DNA from: an uncultured Clostridia bacterium
Lineage (GTDB): Bacteria > Bacillota_A > Clostridia > UMGS1840 > HGM11507
Assembly (NCBI GenBank): GCA_934403665.1
Contig: CAKRUL010000122.1
Location: forward strand, 1 to 5,273
Length of the DNA: 5,273 bases
Direction of reading: 5' to 3'
The notes under the pieces were generated by a model. The model did no database searches. It had not been told where the DNA came from and saw only the letters and a list, made by a program, of their open reading frames with translations. Below, piece after piece: positions 4,935-5,273 of the stretch; within the stretch, counting starts at the first letter, position 1; every line of letters starts with the position of its first letter. The translations under genes and the position numbers were made by a program.

Positions 4935-5273
4935 TCAGAGACCCCGGTGGATAGAGACGCTATCTTCCGGGGTTTTATTGCGATATGGAAGATATTCCAT
5001 AAACTTTTTGCCTGCCAGGGAAATTTGTTTTTGATTCCGAAAAGCGATGCCCAGTTTCCGAAAGGCGGGCACGTCCAGTTCTTTTGCGGTGATTTGATAC
5101 GGGATGCGGCGGAGAATCAGCCGGGGCAGGATTGCAATTCCAAGTCCGCTTTCTACCATTGACATAACGGCATAATCGTCCCAGGTGGTAAAACGTATAT
5201 GCGGTGTGATGTGATTCTGCTCAAAAATTTCTGCAATTTCTGCTTTTGCGCCTTTTTCCAAAAGGATAAACGG
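4935..5273 (-). CDS. LysR-family transcriptional regulator (C-terminal part, cut by window edge)
   Basis: The last 112 residues of a protein whose N-terminus, including the DNA-binding domain, lies beyond the right edge. The visible part reads PFILLEKGAKAEIAEIFEQ at the edge, then TTWDDYAVMSMVESGLGIAILP, which is the characteristic pattern of the second half of the LysR effector-binding domain (periplasmic-binding-protein type 2 fold), and ends EYLPYRNKTPEDSVSIHRGL. The frame is open to the edge, so a TTG near 5261 should not be taken as a start. LysR proteins usually activate or repress a neighbouring, often divergent gene, which would lie outside this window; here it faces the glycoside hydrolase gene tail to tail. 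The inducer cannot be inferred. Its final dozen codons coincide with a strong terminator-like hairpin. Confidence 0.9.
   Translation of the reverse strand, partial: PFILLEKGAKAEIAEIFEQNHITPHIRFTTWDDYAVMSMVESGLGIAILPRLILRRIPYQITAKELDVPAFRKLGIAFRNQKQISLAGKKFMEYLPYRNKTPEDSVSIHRGL
4941..4979 (+). terminator. Strong intrinsic terminator overlapping the LysR 3' end
   Basis: ACCCCGG (4941-4947) pairs with CCGGGGT (4967-4973), and GATAG (4950-4954) with CTATC (4960-4964) around a five-base loop, separated by a two-base internal mismatch/wobble. TTTTATT (4973-4979) follows on the plus strand, so in that direction it is a textbook intrinsic terminator and would stop read-through from the hydrolase gene before it enters the LysR gene. 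On the minus strand no T-run follows, so for the LysR gene it would be at best a weak stop. Confidence 0.75.

Noticed and set aside
5259..5261. TTG as the start of the LysR-type protein
   Set aside because: The frame is open through the window edge and the protein lacks its DNA-binding domain, so this is an internal Leu codon of a truncated gene.
1..5273. Defence system, CRISPR array, mobile element or phage module
   Set aside because: No regularly spaced repeats, transposase, integrase, recombinase or nuclease motifs were seen; all sizeable coding regions are explained by transport, regulation and a glycoside hydrolase.

Overview
The window looks like a chromosomal segment of a low-to-mid GC Gram-positive anaerobe, probably a gut-type Clostridia/Oscillospiraceae relative. 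This rests on strong AGGAGG-type ribosome binding sites, consensus-like sigma-A promoters, and protein sequences resembling Firmicutes families. The species cannot be named from the sequence. The content is ordinary accessory metabolism and transport. I see no rRNA, tRNA, CRISPR array, insertion sequence or phage gene.

Left part (1-2827, all minus strand): a TetR-family regulator (2827-2210) is followed by an ABC half-transporter with fused permease and ATPase domains (2059-287). Six bases after its stop, a second ABC half-transporter begins (280-1) and runs off the left edge. The ribosome binding site of the second gene lies inside the last codons of the first, so the two are probably translationally coupled and form a heterodimeric exporter-fold transporter. 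The ATPase carries an ATAFTDPENE-type D-loop, which I recall from the YbtPQ/IrtAB-like subgroup; that makes import of a metal-chelator-like compound one possibility, but the substrate is not shown by the sequence. The TetR gene has a perfect TTGACA-17-TATAAT promoter. Directly downstream of the -10, and overlapping its last base, are two tandem 13-bp palindromic units that look like its own operator. The ABC genes have their own likely promoter with a different perfect palindrome filling the -35/-10 spacer, plus a third palindrome further upstream.

Right part: reading away from the regulator, a 322-bp gap (2828-3149) leads to a 551-residue cytoplasmic protein of the DUF4091/GH123 glycoside hydrolase type (3150-4805, plus strand) with a conserved-looking Asp-Glu pair in HISDEP. 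It is followed by a long hairpin and a T-run, then by a second strong terminator hairpin that overlaps the 3' end of the convergent gene. That gene is the C-terminal 112 residues of a LysR-family regulator (minus strand, 5273-4935), cut by the right edge.

Functional links: the TetR and ABC genes plausibly form one regulated transport unit. The glycoside hydrolase is divergent from TetR and convergent with the LysR gene, and nothing in the sequence ties it firmly to either. No clearly novel system is visible. The most interesting signals are the three distinct palindromes in the TetR/ABC control regions.
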